This document shows, one piece after another, positions 23,536 to 34,249 of a DNA stretch of 64,000 nucleotides. Every line of letters begins with the position of its first letter. The first letter of the stretch is position 1. The DNA is taken from positions 22,586,906-22,650,905 of the forward strand of contig OY365810.1 in NCBI GenBank assembly GCA_959347315.1, read 5' to 3'. This DNA is from Bimastos eiseni. Its lineage: Eukaryota > Annelida > Clitellata > Crassiclitellata > Lumbricidae. The notes beneath the pieces are model-generated. The model saw only the letters and a list, made by a program, of their open reading frames with translations. It had not been told where the DNA came from and made no database searches. The translations under genes and the position numbers were made by a program.

Positions 23536-24034
23536 TTTGTTTATTTATAGCCACAAAGAACAGTTTGCTCAAGGCAAAAAATAAAGAATGCTTTAAAGAC
23601 CACAAAGCGAATGACCAGTCACCTGTCGTCGCGAAGGGGTTCCGCAGGTTGGTAACCAGTCTCCGCGACCTTCATCCTCCGCCGACTCCTCGAGCAACAC
23701 GTCATCAACTACAACCCATCATCATCATCTCCAGTCGTCACCAGCTCCGGAACGACACTCCCTCGTTCTCTCTGCAGAGAATAACCACACAGACAATAAA
23801 CCAGCAAGCCTATAGACCTCCACAGTTGTAATTAACAAAATGCATCGAATAGACACACAAGGCTTATTATGTGCCCAGCACAAGCTCATTTCAGAGGTTT
23901 CATTAAAGTGTGATACTCCAACAGATTACATTTTAGTTACAGACTTACAGTCAATGGTTTTCCATTTTTAGTTATAGTTACAGCTACAGTCAGTTTCAGT
24001 TATAGTTACAGGATTACAGCCATACAGTTAGCAT

Positions 24035-24195
24035 TAGTTTTGGTTATAGTTACAGCCAGTTATAGTTAACATTAATTTTAATCAGAAGTACACAGTTAGC
24101 ATTAATTTTAATCAGAAGTATACAGTTAGCATTAATTTTAATCAGAAGTATACAGTTAGCATTAATTTTAATCAGAAGTATACATTAGCACTAAT
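24035..24195. repeat. 30-bp minisatellite
   Basis: Four to five copies of the 30-bp unit CAGTTAGCATTAATTTTAAT + CAGAAGTATA in direct orientation. They are flanked by looser TTAGTTATAGTTACAG repeats from about 23935 to 24270. Confidence 0.9.
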
Positions 24196-24462
24196 TTTAG
24201 TTATAGCTATAGCAGCAGTTAGCATTAATTTTAGTCATAGTCACTGGACTTTTATTTTAGTTACTACTTACTTACAATAAGGTTAAGCGAAATTGCCTAC
24301 AGATGCAGCAACTGTGCATATTTGAAATGTATTATATGATTTGCTTAAAGCTTCAAAATGCGCTGAAGAATGCGCGCATTCAGCTTCATCAATACACTTA
24401 ACTTCGATGCTAAATATTCAACAATTCTGCTGATAAAGAGTAGCCATTCGAACGCCATCTGC

Positions 24463-24780
24463 TCAAATGTTGTGAATTATTGTGAATAAAGGATAAATTA
24501 ATCTTATAGTTACATTAGCTGTAACAGCACTCGATCTTTTAAATATATTATTCCTCAGTCTCGCCAAAACAAATATGAAATATTGCATCACCATCATGGC
24601 TATCTGAAGAATTCCTATTAAAATAAACAGGGCATAGAGAAATATTTCTATATCATGACACCTAGAAACAAAGGTAGACGCTGTAAAGCCTGCAAAAATC
24701 ACCCAACACATTGAAAAACAGCCATTGGCACAATTGAATCTGTAAATTTTACTGCACAGTGCACATTAATATCTCCCCAG
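24463..24780 (-). CDS. Hydrophobic fragment, possible membrane-receptor exon
   Basis: About 105 residues are open (from ALCSKIYRFN to a stop at 24463-24465). Two strongly hydrophobic stretches (CFSMCWVIFAGFTASTFV and FLYALFILIGILQIAMMVMQ) are separated by a short CHD loop. The second is followed by a basic segment (ARLRNNIFKRSS), as expected of TM4-ECL2-TM5-ICL3 of a rhodopsin-like receptor. No other receptor parts are found nearby, and AT-rich DNA gives hydrophobic frames by chance, so this is weak. Confidence 0.2.
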
Positions 24781-24799
24781 CTTTTAATGTCATCGACGG

Positions 24800-26840
24800 A
24801 TTTCTACAATAAACCTTTCAATCAATCTCTGAAGCGAAGACTTCTTTGTATTTAGGTGGATAAATGACACTTGAGATAATTGAGCTGATTGGTCGTATTA
24901 TACCGGTCATGAGCGTGGTCACGTAACTTGAACCATCCCTCATTAGCAACAACATTGCTGATGATAGGCCTACACACGCTTTTATGTGCGACTATTTGTA
25001 CTTTAAATAACTCCAATCAAAATTTTCGATGCCTGCAGTCGCTCAAAATCAGGCCCTACACAATCTTTGATAACAAGATTATTATACTATGCAATTTATA
25101 AATGTTACTGATTAGCGCTACACAACTTTGACTCTATAGAAATATTCACCAAATAAATTAGTTTAAGACAAGGCGCCACATGTTCGTGGGCTAATTCCCA
25201 AATACAAAATCTGGGGCGAACATGGGCTAATAGTTGTAGCGCATTTCTTACGTTCTCATATTGTTTGTCGATATCGTACTTTTATCTTGTTTTTTAGTTA
25301 AAATAATTTTACTTGATGTAATTTTCGTCACAATCATGGTTAATAATACATTAAAGCTACAATTATTGTTTTGGTTATGGAAATCAGTCCATTTTGCTTA
25401 CGAACATTTTCGTTACCGTTAGGCCTATCGTTAACATGAATCACGCTGGTGCATTTGATAAAGTTTGTTTTATGAAGTTTAAAAAAGAACGATGCACTGA
25501 TAACCTAAATGGGGCGATTTCGCTATTTGCCTGCAAGGACAATGGAAGTGTGGAGGCCTAAATTCGATGCAAAAATGTAGATAACTGTCTAATTTTAACT
25601 CACCGCAACGTCCCGCGTATCCGGCTGGGAACGAGACCCAAACCAGGACAGAAGGGAACGAGGCATCTTCTCTTCAAATCGAAATGTAGTAGGAAAATAG
25701 CAAGACTTTTAAAAATCGACCATCGACAGCAATACACAAAACCGCAAGGGAAGATTTGGAACGTTATGACAATTGGGCCTGCAATTATCAGATGACGTCA
25801 TCCATTAACAGACGTCATCAACAATAATTAGCTAAAGCTTGCGCTCAAGCTTATTTAGGCCTACTCGCTACATATGGAGGTCCGTGTAGGACTGTGGGAC
25901 TATTAATAATAATATCGCTTCTTATCGCAGCTTTGGATTTACATAGCGCCTCTCGAAAATAACTATTCATCATATTGGCCCACATATATAATAATGATGA
26001 ACATTAATCGTGACTGAGTCTAGTGACATCTTACAGTATAGTAGGCCTGTTCAAGAGTTTCTCGGATCTAAGTATGTAAGTAAGTAATTATATTTCTTTT
26101 CTAACCAACTACTTATCCGCACTTTGGTGCACGATAAATTTAAATGTGCAGCATGTTATAATTGAAAAGCAACTTCGCACTTTAGATATTTTATTAGCTG
26201 CCTATCGAGTAACACAATCTTATGTGGGCGTCTGTACAGTCTGTTTGCTTGAATGTTTTATTTTTCATGCACACACACATCGGAACACACACAGTTACAC
26301 ACACATCGGACCATACGCGTATAGGGCTGCGCGGGTACCTGGGTACTAGCGATACCGAGTTCCCGACTCGTGCCGTACTCAAGCACCCGCATACTTTCAC
26401 TTTCGGTCGGTCAATTGTAATTTCCTGTTACAGTCTATCTTGCACACAGTGTCCTCTTGCTTGATGGAAAACAAATTCAATTAATTAACATCCTCGCCCC
26501 ACTTACGCTTAAGCACCTCTGCATACCTAGCTCGTCAATTGATACCTTCTGAGCGCACGTTTACTTTTGCAGGCCTAACTCTAAAGTCTAAACCGCTTAC
26601 GGTCATCGTTGTCACCCGAACACGTTGACATGTTGGTTGTACGGCACGCCAACAGGCAACAGCGACATGTTGCAGTAACATTTGTTGTTCCGCCAGAAAC
26701 TTGGCCTAGTAACACTAACTGTCTGTCATGTACTGATTACTGACATCATGACATCTGATATCATATATTGATGACACTCAACTTTACATAAAACTCCTGG
26801 GAAAAACATCTGCAATGTTAAACTAAAATCGCCTCCTTGT
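24800..26840. other. Long stretch without a recognised gene
   Basis: I found no coding region with family features, no RNA gene and no clear element. Near 25930-25960 the words ATAGCGCCTCTCGAAAATAA resemble the 3' tail of the CR1-like elements seen at 55.4 and 60.9 kb, so a decayed copy may lie there. Short CACACA-rich sequence lies at 26265-26310. Confidence 0.4.
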
Positions 26841-26861
26841 GTCCAGTATATTCAACGTGGT

Positions 26862-26990
26862 ATATCCATGCGCCTCAATTAAATACCACCAAAACCGAAC
26901 TTATCTGGTTTGATCGGCGAAACACTTCGGAAGCTGACGACACAATCACACCCACCGACGAAGTCCGACCTCGGTGTATTTTATATATAT
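26862..26990 (+). mobile_element. CR1/L2-like reverse transcriptase fragment (LNTTKTELIWF)
   Basis: The plus-strand reading LNTTKTELIWFDRRNTSEAD...TDEVRP matches the conserved region of CR1/L2-type reverse transcriptases just after the catalytic YADD part (LNxxKTE-L/F-IW/F). Only about 40 residues are recognisable. The sequence then changes abruptly to an unrelated GC-rich region. Confidence 0.55.
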
Positions 26991-27612
26991 GTGGCGTACA
27001 CCGTTCGGACGCTACCAGGTCGCGCAACGGTGCCGGCTCCAACCCTCTTCTGTGTCTGGAGCCACTCGAGTCACTTCTAAGTCGATTTTTAGCATAGCCT
27101 GACCGTTCTCCATCTATGCCTTTCGTAGCAGTGACTGTCAGAGGAGAATCGGGGTTGACCGTTTCTCTAAAAGAGGCAACAGTATATGACTCTGTCTCGG
27201 GATCAGACTCTATCACTTCCGCGGTCGCCGGATGGGCAACGTCCTGAGGATGGCCTTTATTCAGAACAGGGTTCGCTCTTTTACCGACCGGAGTCTTCCC
27301 TTTCTTGTTTACTCGCTTAGAGACGGTTTTCCTCTTTCTCTCTACCTGACCTGAGCTTCGTCGTATCATTCTACATCTCGTGACTCTCAAACAATCGCCA
27401 ACAGGGGGCATCAAACGTTCTCCCTGTTCCGGAGAGCAGAAATATTTGTAACAAGTTCCTTCGTCACTTTGCCGTAGGCAATACTGGCCACTGATCTTAA
27501 CGTCGCCTTTTCCCAGACACTTATCCACCGGAAATCGCACCTTCCACTCTTCATGTACCTCTCGCTCCATGCCCGTGTGTGGCATACCGGCCTCACACGT
27601 ATAAATTATCAT
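26990..27612 (-). CDS. Cys-rich hypothetical protein
   Basis: A minus-strand frame of about 245 residues (start 27612; its last ~40 residues overlap the reverse transcriptase fragment). Its first 85 residues contain eight Cys (YTCEAG..., VDKCLGKG, YCLRQ, GTCYKYFCSPE, GDCLRVTRC) with paired spacing, as in a secreted or zinc-binding fold. A basic segment (VERKRKTVSKRVNKKGKT) and a Ser/Thr/Pro/Glu-rich part follow. I do not recognise a family. Its neighbour is the minisatellite mosaic, which suggests that both belong to one mobile element or to a repetitive GC-rich gene. A frame by chance in GC-rich DNA is possible. Confidence 0.3.
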
Positions 27613-27689
27613 GCACCACGATTGACCGTCCTCTGCGTTTTGCAGTTGTCCACCAACACCGTAATATATACTGAGACTTCGGGAAAACC

Positions 27690-28110
27690 CGGGGAGTATC
27701 TATGACCACGTTAGGTAGCCAAGAAGAATATGTATCGAAAAACCGTAATACAATCAAGAAGAGATATCGCGGGAAAACCGCTATTAAAGATACTGCGTTC
27801 AGATACACAAGTAAAGATATCGCGGGGAAACCGCGAGTAAAGATATTGTTGCGATCAGATACGCAAGTCAAGAAACCACGGAAGACCGCAGGAGTAAGTA
27901 TGACCACGTCAGGTAGCCAACAAGAATATTTATCGAAAGACCGTAAGACAATCAAGAAGAGGTATCACGGGGAAACCGCGAATACAGATATTTCGAATCA
28001 GACGCGCAAGTAAAGATATCGCGGGGAAACCGCGAGTAAAAATATTGCGATTAGACACGCAAATAAAGATATCGCGGAAGACCGCGGGATTAGGTATGAC
28101 CACGTTAGGT
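27690..28110. repeat. ~196-bp direct repeats with nested GATATCGCGGGGAAACCGCG motif
   Basis: The block TATGACCACGTTAGGTAGCC occurs near 27699, 27898 and 28095, about 196 bp apart. It is followed by AAGAATATNTATCGAAA and ATCAAGAAGAG. Within each copy, short palindromic words (CGCGGGGAAACCGCG, CGCGGAAGACCGCG) repeat several times. Confidence 0.85.
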
Positions 28111-28229
28111 AGCCAAGTATATATATTACAGGGAAAAGAAGATGAGGAAACAGCCGCAATTATTGAGGTCTTCGCACCAGTCACGACCGTTTCTTGTAAT
28201 CGTCGTAAGCACCAATGGGGTCACCCTCC

Positions 28230-28362
28230 CCGTATTTATCGAACGTATTCAATGGGAAACTTTCCCTGTATTTATCGAACGTATTCAATGGGAAACTTTC
28301 CCCGTATTTATCGAACGTATTCAATGGGAAACTTTCCCCGTATTTATCGAACGTTTAACCGG
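28230..28362. repeat. 36-bp minisatellite
   Basis: Starts of GTATTTATCGAACGTATTCA are at 28232, 28268, 28304 and 28340, an exact 36-bp period. One frame encodes a 12-residue repeat around FIERIQWETFPV. Confidence 0.95.
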
Positions 28363-28436
28363 CCTCTCTTTCGGTCTGTACGGTTGCTACTACGGGAATC
28401 TAGCCGGCTTGTATTTCTAGCGGCCACCCTAATTTT

Positions 28437-28785
28437 CTCAGTCTCGGCCACCCGGAACTTTTGCGTATCCGACAACCTGCCGGAAACGCGAGGATTAACT
28501 ATGACCGTTCTAGGTAGCCAACATTTGTATTTCTTGGTTACCAAAACTTTCTCAGACTCGGCCACCCGAAACTTTTGCGTATCCGACAACCTGCTGGAAA
28601 ACGCGAAGATTAACTATGACCAATCTAGGTAGCCAACATTTATATTTCTTGGTTACCAAAACTTTCTCAGACTCGGCCACCCGAAACTTGTTCGTATCCG
28701 ACAACCTGCTGGGAAACGCGAGGATTAACTATGACCAATCTAGGTAGCCAACATTTATATTTCTTGGTTACCAAAACTTTCTCAC
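28437..28785. repeat. ~115-bp tandem repeat, three units
   Basis: CTCAGWCTCGGCCACCCGRA starts at 28437, 28551 and 28666, and a diverged restart lies at 28781. Each unit also contains the ACTATGACCNNTCTAGGTAGCC word shared with the block at 27.7-28.1 kb. Confidence 0.95.
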
Positions 28786-28925
28786 GGTCTGCGCGGTCGG
28801 GGATATTTCCCAGTCTATCTATCTGTCGGCCGCCGATGCCTCTCTCGGTATATGCGGTCGGTCCCTTCTGGGACTCACCCAGTCTGTCTCACTGTCGGCC
28901 GCCGAGGCCTCTCTCGGTATATGCG
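28786..28925. repeat. ~70-bp repeat, two units
   Basis: Two copies of CTGTCGGCCGCCGAKGCCTC followed by TCTCGGTATATGCG, about 75 bp apart, continuing the GC-rich mosaic. Confidence 0.8.
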
Positions 28926-29450
28926 AACGGCTAACCCGGGCTTTACCCGGTCTTTACACAGACCTGTAATTTATTTATTTCACTGTCGGACCTTCCCGAG
29001 GAAGCAACCTCACGATCGGCTGCAGACTTTCTCGCGATCGATAACCGGGTGGGGCCCCAGCTCTATCAGATCGGCAGAGTCGGTCTCAACACCAGACGCT
29101 TGGCTGTAGCTCGGACTAGTTTTTGGACGCCCTCTCGTCCGCAACTATATTTTTTCGCAACTTGCCGTGAACCAGGCTTTGAACGAACGCTCACCGACCA
29201 CACGGGTGTGCGGTATTAATCGCTAACCAAAGAATTCAATGCACCGTATATGCAGAGCAGTCGTCACCACTCTACAATATAAGCGACGCACCGCATGTCA
29301 GGCTATACTCAACCCGATTCATGCGTCTGCACGCTATGCACAGAACTACAAACCGCCGATCGGTCTTCCCTCCAATACCAACACTGTAAGAAAATGTACG
29401 TAAATTAAGCGCTATGGCGAGCCGATTAATTACGAACCAATTCTTTAATC
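28926..29450. other. GC-rich non-coding stretch at the end of the mosaic
   Basis: No tandem structure or gene is recognised. Base composition returns gradually to that of the surroundings. Confidence 0.35.
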
Positions 29451-29471
29451 CAAGCCTTGTGGCCTGTCCGC

Positions 29472-29473
<2 letters not shown>

Positions 29474-29520
<47 letters not shown>
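29474..29520. repeat. (AT)n microsatellite
   Basis: A run of AT dinucleotides with one GT interruption, hosting the MITE insertion. It continues on the other side at 29823-29845. Confidence 0.95.
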
Positions 29521-29822
29521 CAGAGGTGTAACAAGCGGGGGGGCAGAGGGCACCGGCCCCCTCAGCTTTGAAACTGGGGGGGGGCTAAGCCCCCCCAGTT
29601 TTAGTGCTCAGTGCCCCCCATGTGCCCCCCAAATCGGTTCTTTTTTATGTTTATCCAATGGATTTTTAAGAATACTTTTGTTAAGATAATTTGTGCCCAC
29701 AATTTTTCAAATTTCTGGGCGGAGCAAAATTCAAAAAGTGGCAGTGCAAAAAAAAATTTTGGCGCTTCGCGCAATATTTTTTAAATGATGCCCCCACTTT
29801 TCAAAACCTTGTTACACCTCTG
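29521..29822. mobile_element. hAT-type MITE with 15-bp perfect terminal inverted repeats
   Basis: The element begins CAGAGGTGTAACAAG and ends CTTGTTACACCTCTG, an exact 15-bp inverted repeat. The CAGRGGTG start is typical of hAT elements. Both sides are flanked by ATATATAT, consistent with an 8-bp target duplication but uninformative inside an (AT)n tract. It has no coding capacity. Internal sequence has G- and C-runs (GGGGGGCAGAGGG...) and is 302 bp long. Confidence 0.85.
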
Positions 29823-30074
29823 ATATATATATATATTATATATATGTATTTATATTCACCACCTCTAAAGCATGTTTCTACCACCTCCGCCGGATTCGAC
29901 AGGTGAAACGCTGCCTGAATGAAATCTGCCTCCGTATCCTCGTTCAGGTCATCGTCATTTCTTGCCAGGATTAATGCAACTCCGTCCTACCAGGGCTTCC
30001 CACATTGACACTACAGCCCCTATAATCTGTCCTCCACTCGGCTGATCGCCTAATAAATGGCCTAGGTTCTTGAG

Positions 30075-30360
30075 ATCACATCACATCTTCTCTTCAACAA
30101 TTACACTGGCTTCCCATCCATGCCCGAATTTCCCTCATAGTTTCCCTCCTTATGTACCACATTTACACGAGAACCTCCACCTTGTGCATGATATCTATGG
30201 TTGCGCCATGTTCTAGCACCAACTCAAGAGGACTCCGCTCAGCTACTCGGGAGGATTTCATCACACCCCGTACCAATAAGTTTGGAAATCGTGCCTTTCA
30301 GTTGCAGAATCCATGGAATAGAACGGCCTACCAACCACCGTCCGCCACGCAACATCTGAC
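30075..30360 (+). mobile_element. CR1/L2-like non-LTR retrotransposon, 3' coding remnant
   Basis: The plus-strand reading from about 30087 is DHITSSLQQLHWLPIHARIS, followed by LLMYHIYTRT, then RGLRSATREDFITPRTNKFG and NRAFQLQNPWNRTAY. LHWLPxxxRI, RxLRS and GxRAFxxxxPxxWN are the C-terminal signatures of CR1/L2/jockey-like reverse transcriptase proteins. The 3' part after about 30360 is not recognisable. It is a truncated, decayed copy. Confidence 0.7.
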
Positions 30361-30979
30361 CTTAAACGCAGGGGCGTCTTTGCCCCCTAAGTCTTTGGAG
30401 CAACTTCCCCCTAAACTCCGCTTCCACTCTCCTACCCACCTAGTATTTAACGGAGCCCGGGAACACAACCTCCAAAAAAGTCTTTTGAAATTGCAGATAC
30501 ATGTAGGCGAGCTTTGGCACCTTACGAATAAAAAATCGGCTCTGACCCACCAGACTTTCTTCTTACCCGGAATTTTATAATTATCATGCAGGTCTAGTCT
30601 CTCCATATTCTTTTGGATGGCAATAACCTTCAACCCTCACAAATGGCATATCGTGATAAGCAATAAAATGCATATCTAAGCGATATATGATTCGTTTATT
30701 TATGCGCATGTAGTTAGAGACAGAGGCCGCTCAGTTCACAATCAGTCGAGCAGCCGAGCAAAAAACCTGGTCTAGTCGGCAAGAGAAAGGACAACGAGGA
30801 CCAAGCAGCGATAGACTACACAAAAACCACAAGTGCGTCACGAGAAAGAGCGAGAAACCACTCGAGGCTGGCGAAACCTATTATAACTGTATTGGGTGTC
30901 GATACTTCCCACCGCTCCCAATTCAACCATCGCCCAGAGCAGTGAAGGACCGAGTCATCCTTTCAACTCAGACCTGCCT

Positions 30980-31080
30980 TTTTGGGGAACGGACATTTGC
31001 CCCCGGACAATTGCCCTCGGACACGTGCCCCTCCGGACAATTGCCCCTCCCAACTAGGACAATTGCCCCTCAGTTAGATC
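30980..31080. repeat. GGACAATTGCCCCTC short repeats
   Basis: Four to five imperfect copies of GGACAATTGCCCCTCC spaced by 15-30 bp, reminiscent of the CGTCAATTGATCCCC repeats at the end of the element at 61.1 kb but with different sequence. They may mark a terminus of an unrecognised element. Confidence 0.6.
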
Positions 31081-31103
31081 ATCAGCTCGCCCAAAGCATA
31101 TGC

Positions 31104-31210
31104 ATATGTATGTATGTATGTATGTATGTATGCATGCATGCATGTATGTATGTATGAATGTCTGTATGTATGTATGTATGTATATCATTATACATGTTAT
31201 GTATATATGT
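31104..31210. repeat. (ATGT)n microsatellite
   Basis: Interrupted runs of TATG/CATG tetranucleotides. Confidence 0.9.
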
Positions 31211-31613
31211 ATGAATGCATTTTTTTTATTATTTAGTCGAACAGTCATGTTGCACCAATTTAAGACAATAGCCTTGAAATATGATGATATGAGTAAGAGT
31301 ACAACACATCGTAAAATAAACATAAAGATTTGAACATTTGATTAATTGGTCTCGGACAGCAAATTGTCCTTTGCGTTGCACTTGGTCGTAATGTGGCATT
31401 TACGCAAAGGTATTTGAGAAGTTGGCCAATGGCCATAGCACATTGGCCGTTACTGACATCCGTCGAACCGTCCTAGGTATTTCTAACATCACAATATGTG
31501 TGTTATTTTCTTTCTATGTATGTCTGTATGCCCGTGTCTCTCACTCTCCATCTGTCTATCGCGCAAAGCACCTGCGACCGCAAAGGGTAGGGAGTGTATA
31601 TGACAGTGTTCAG

Positions 31614-31620
31614 TATAAAT
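31614..31620 (+). promoter_or_regulatory. TATA box of family gene A
   Basis: TATAAAT lies about 90 bp upstream of the start codon of gene A, with the leader words GTTCAGTCTGCTTTCGTTTCG shared with copies C, E and G downstream of it. This promoter differs from the TATAAAAGG type used by most of the other copies. Confidence 0.65.
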
Positions 31621-31703
31621 AGTCCTTTCTGTCATTGTCAGACAGTTCAGTCTGCTTTCGTTTCGAAGCTAAGTAGTCATCTGCCGCATACAGAACAAGT
31701 GTG

Positions 31704-33167
31704 ATGATGAAGGTCCTGTTGGTTTTACTCGTTGCCACCGTGGCTGCTGTCTTCGCTGGATACGACAAAGCTGCATCATACGGTCACTACGAACCCGGAC
31801 TCAGACACGTGTAAGCTCAACTCATTTAGCAATAATAAAATATTCTATGGACTTCGGATTCAATTAATATTGCGATAAATATAGAAGAATTAAGTAATCT
31901 AATGTGGAATCTGTTTCATGTATATATTGCAAGTCTTGAGGCAGTTGACCTATACTTCTGGCCTACATCATCATCATCATGGTCCATGGGTTAAGGTGGG
32001 TGAAGGATCCGTAGGTGTCCAATGCAACCTTGATCGCCTATTTCCAAAGTTCTCTGTTTTGCTCTGTAGGCCGGGGTTGGGTCGGCGCACCTGAGTCGTG
32101 ACCTTGAATGGGCGATATGTAAATGTTCGTAATGAATGAATGAATTCTCAGGTTTTGAAGGTCCCTCTTGCACCATTCGATAACATCGTTCATCCGCTCT
32201 CTTTTTGGTCCTTCTCGTTGCCCTTTTCCTTCCCTAACTCCCATTGTTTTAAATCATTAATTGTACATGTTATATGTTTAAAGAGGTTTAGTTTCCTCCT
32301 CATTATTTTTTGCATTAGATCCTCCTCTCATCTATTTCCAATCTTCTGCGAACCTCTTTGTTTCTCACTTTTCATTGTCCGTCTCAAATTTAGCATTCTT
32401 CTATAGCAGCACATATCGAATGCCAGTATTTTTGTCCCGATCCGATTGTCTAATTGTCAAAGTCATGCAGGCGCACTTCGCTGTACTAAATACACATGTT
32501 TCAAGATGTTAAGTTTAGTCTACCAACAATTCATACAAGGCACATAGTGTATCTATGCCTATGCCATGAAATTTAGTCTTCTCCCCCTCAAGAATGTTGG
32601 ATTTCGTCACAACAGCGCATTGCCTTAACGAATTTGTGCTTATTCCTGATAATAAAAAAAAACGTCGTCTGCAGTCAATGAGCATCAGTACTCAAAGTCT
32701 GGTTCTAAATACAAAATAGCTAAAATGACAGAATATCAACAGACACCTATATCTATCAAGGGTATCTGGGGATAACAGATTTTTGATAAGTCTGGCAGTG
32801 GGGTCTTAAAACTGCGGTCCATGGCTGCTCGCATAGTTCACTCTGTGTAACGAGCATCTCTTGACTAAGCAAGCTAAGTTACGATTAGTTAGGTAATTAC
32901 ACATGCAATGTTATAACAAGACATTCACTTAATCGGCTGAAATGTGAGATAATTGCTAATTTTATTTGACTTAACAGGCCAAATGGTGTTGCTTCGAACT
33001 ACCAAAATGCTGCACGTCAACTGTACGTCAATCACGTGGCTGAACACGTCGGTTCTGGAACCGGAACTGCTCGGTGGGAAGGCGTACCAGGAACTGGCGG
33101 AAATTACGGTTACCATGGATATGGTGGCCATGGACGCAATCACGGATACGGATATGCTGGATACTAA
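31704..33167 (+). CDS. Family gene A: secreted Gly/Tyr/His-rich protein (98 aa)
   Basis: Two exons: 31704-31810 and 32978-33167. The donor is CACGT^GTAAGC and the acceptor TTAACAG^GCC (phase 2), and the join gives 98 residues. Exon 1 encodes a signal peptide (MMKVLLVLLVATVAAVFA, likely cleaved before GYDK) and SYGHYEPGLRH. Exon 2 encodes the conserved SNYQNAARQLYVNHVAEHVG block, then GTGTARWEGVPGTGGNYG, and a GYHGYGGHG-type tail ending in YAGY. There is no Cys. It is presumably secreted; its function is unknown to me, and a Gly-rich antimicrobial, matrix or adhesive peptide is possible. The start could be either of two adjacent Met codons. A poly(A) signal AATAAA lies at 33187. A is the only copy without a head-to-head partner in view. 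Confidence 0.85.
31811..32977 (+). other. Intron of family gene A
   Basis: 1167 bp, GT-AG, with no recognisable gene. The first in-frame codon after exon 1 in the unspliced reading is a stop (GTG TAA), as in every paralogue. Confidence 0.8.
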
Positions 33168-33186
33168 GTTTTTTGAAACGACGACG

Positions 33187-33192
33187 AATAAA
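33187..33192 (+). terminator. Poly(A) signal of family gene A
   Basis: AATAAA, 20 bp after the stop codon. Confidence 0.6.
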
Positions 33193-33855
33193 AATAAACA
33201 TGAAGCTAAAAACAGTATCTTTTCACAAAACCGCATTACTGTGTATGCATATTAGTTTTGTAAAAACTTTGGCTTAAAAGTCAGTGTCAGTGTTGGAGTC
33301 CTTGCAAATTTAAATGAGGTACAGCTAGGTGAGATAGTAAAGTAGATACAACTCTGTAGTTGTAAAATATCTAATAGATGTAGCTACTTGACGGAAGGGA
33401 TATCGAAGATGACGAGTAGACAGTGCCATCTTTTTAATGTTTACAGCATAATGTTTGCATTACATTACACGGTTTTTAGGTTATAAGTATCTTCACACTC
33501 AACTACACCAGTGGTTTCCAACTTCATTTTTTAATTATACCCCAAACTAAAAAAAATATTGGTGTGAGTACCCCAACAGAAAAAACCTGTCAGACACGTT
33601 CTTTGGCAATTTATTTAATTAGAATAGACAATGTATTATTACAATTAGAATATCGGTCAAAAAAATATTGCTGAATTTTGCTGAATTTATTATATTAAAA
33701 TATTATTGTGGTGCAATGTACACAATAGAAGTTATTTATTTAAAAATTCTCTTATTTTATTTTTCATTTTTCGATTAACATGCAGATATGCTAATGGTCT
33801 CTAATTAATCAAGTCAACATGGAAGTTTGATAAAAATCTTAACGTGAGCACGGCG

Positions 33856-34022
33856 CTAGCTTAGTTTGCCCAATTCTGCAATATCAGGCAATATTAATGT
33901 CAATTTAGGACGTAAGTCTGACTCAAGTTCAAGTTTCGATCTGTAGGTCCCATTTGTTTCTTTTATTGCAAGCATCGCAAAGAATCCAGTTTCACGGAGA
34001 TATGACGTAGGCTGAAGGGAAT
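33856..34022 (-). pseudogene. hAT transposase C-terminal remnant (ZBED5/FAM200-like)
   Basis: The reading DSLQPTSYLRETGFFAMLAI, then KETNGTYRSKLELESDLRPK, then LTLILPDIAELG up to a stop corresponds to the hAT C-terminal region of ZBED5/FAM200/EPM2AIP1-type proteins (..AMxxIKTKYRxRLxxExDLR...). About 55 residues are recognisable. The rest of the transposase is deleted or displaced. Confidence 0.75.
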
Positions 34023-34249
34023 CAAAAACTTCACAGCTATGTCATAAATTAATCCATATTCTGCTCTTCTTTGAGCCAAAAATCACTAAGCAAGTCCCTG
34101 TTGAATTCACTCTCGCCACTCTTTCTTCTTGAAGACGAGAGTATCCGCTGGTTCTTTCCTTTATCACCAAGCTCAGCAACACGACACGCTTGATGGTTTT
34201 GATATGCATATTTAATTATATATATACACACCACTCATCCTATCTACAC

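Noticed and set aside
32953..33255. Alternative frames through exon 2 of the family (for example TGQMVLLRTTKMLHVN...), also seen in copies C, D and E
   Set aside because: They are overlapping frames of the real exon 2, conserved only because the exons are nearly identical. The chosen frame joins exon 1 in phase and has the Gly-rich tail.
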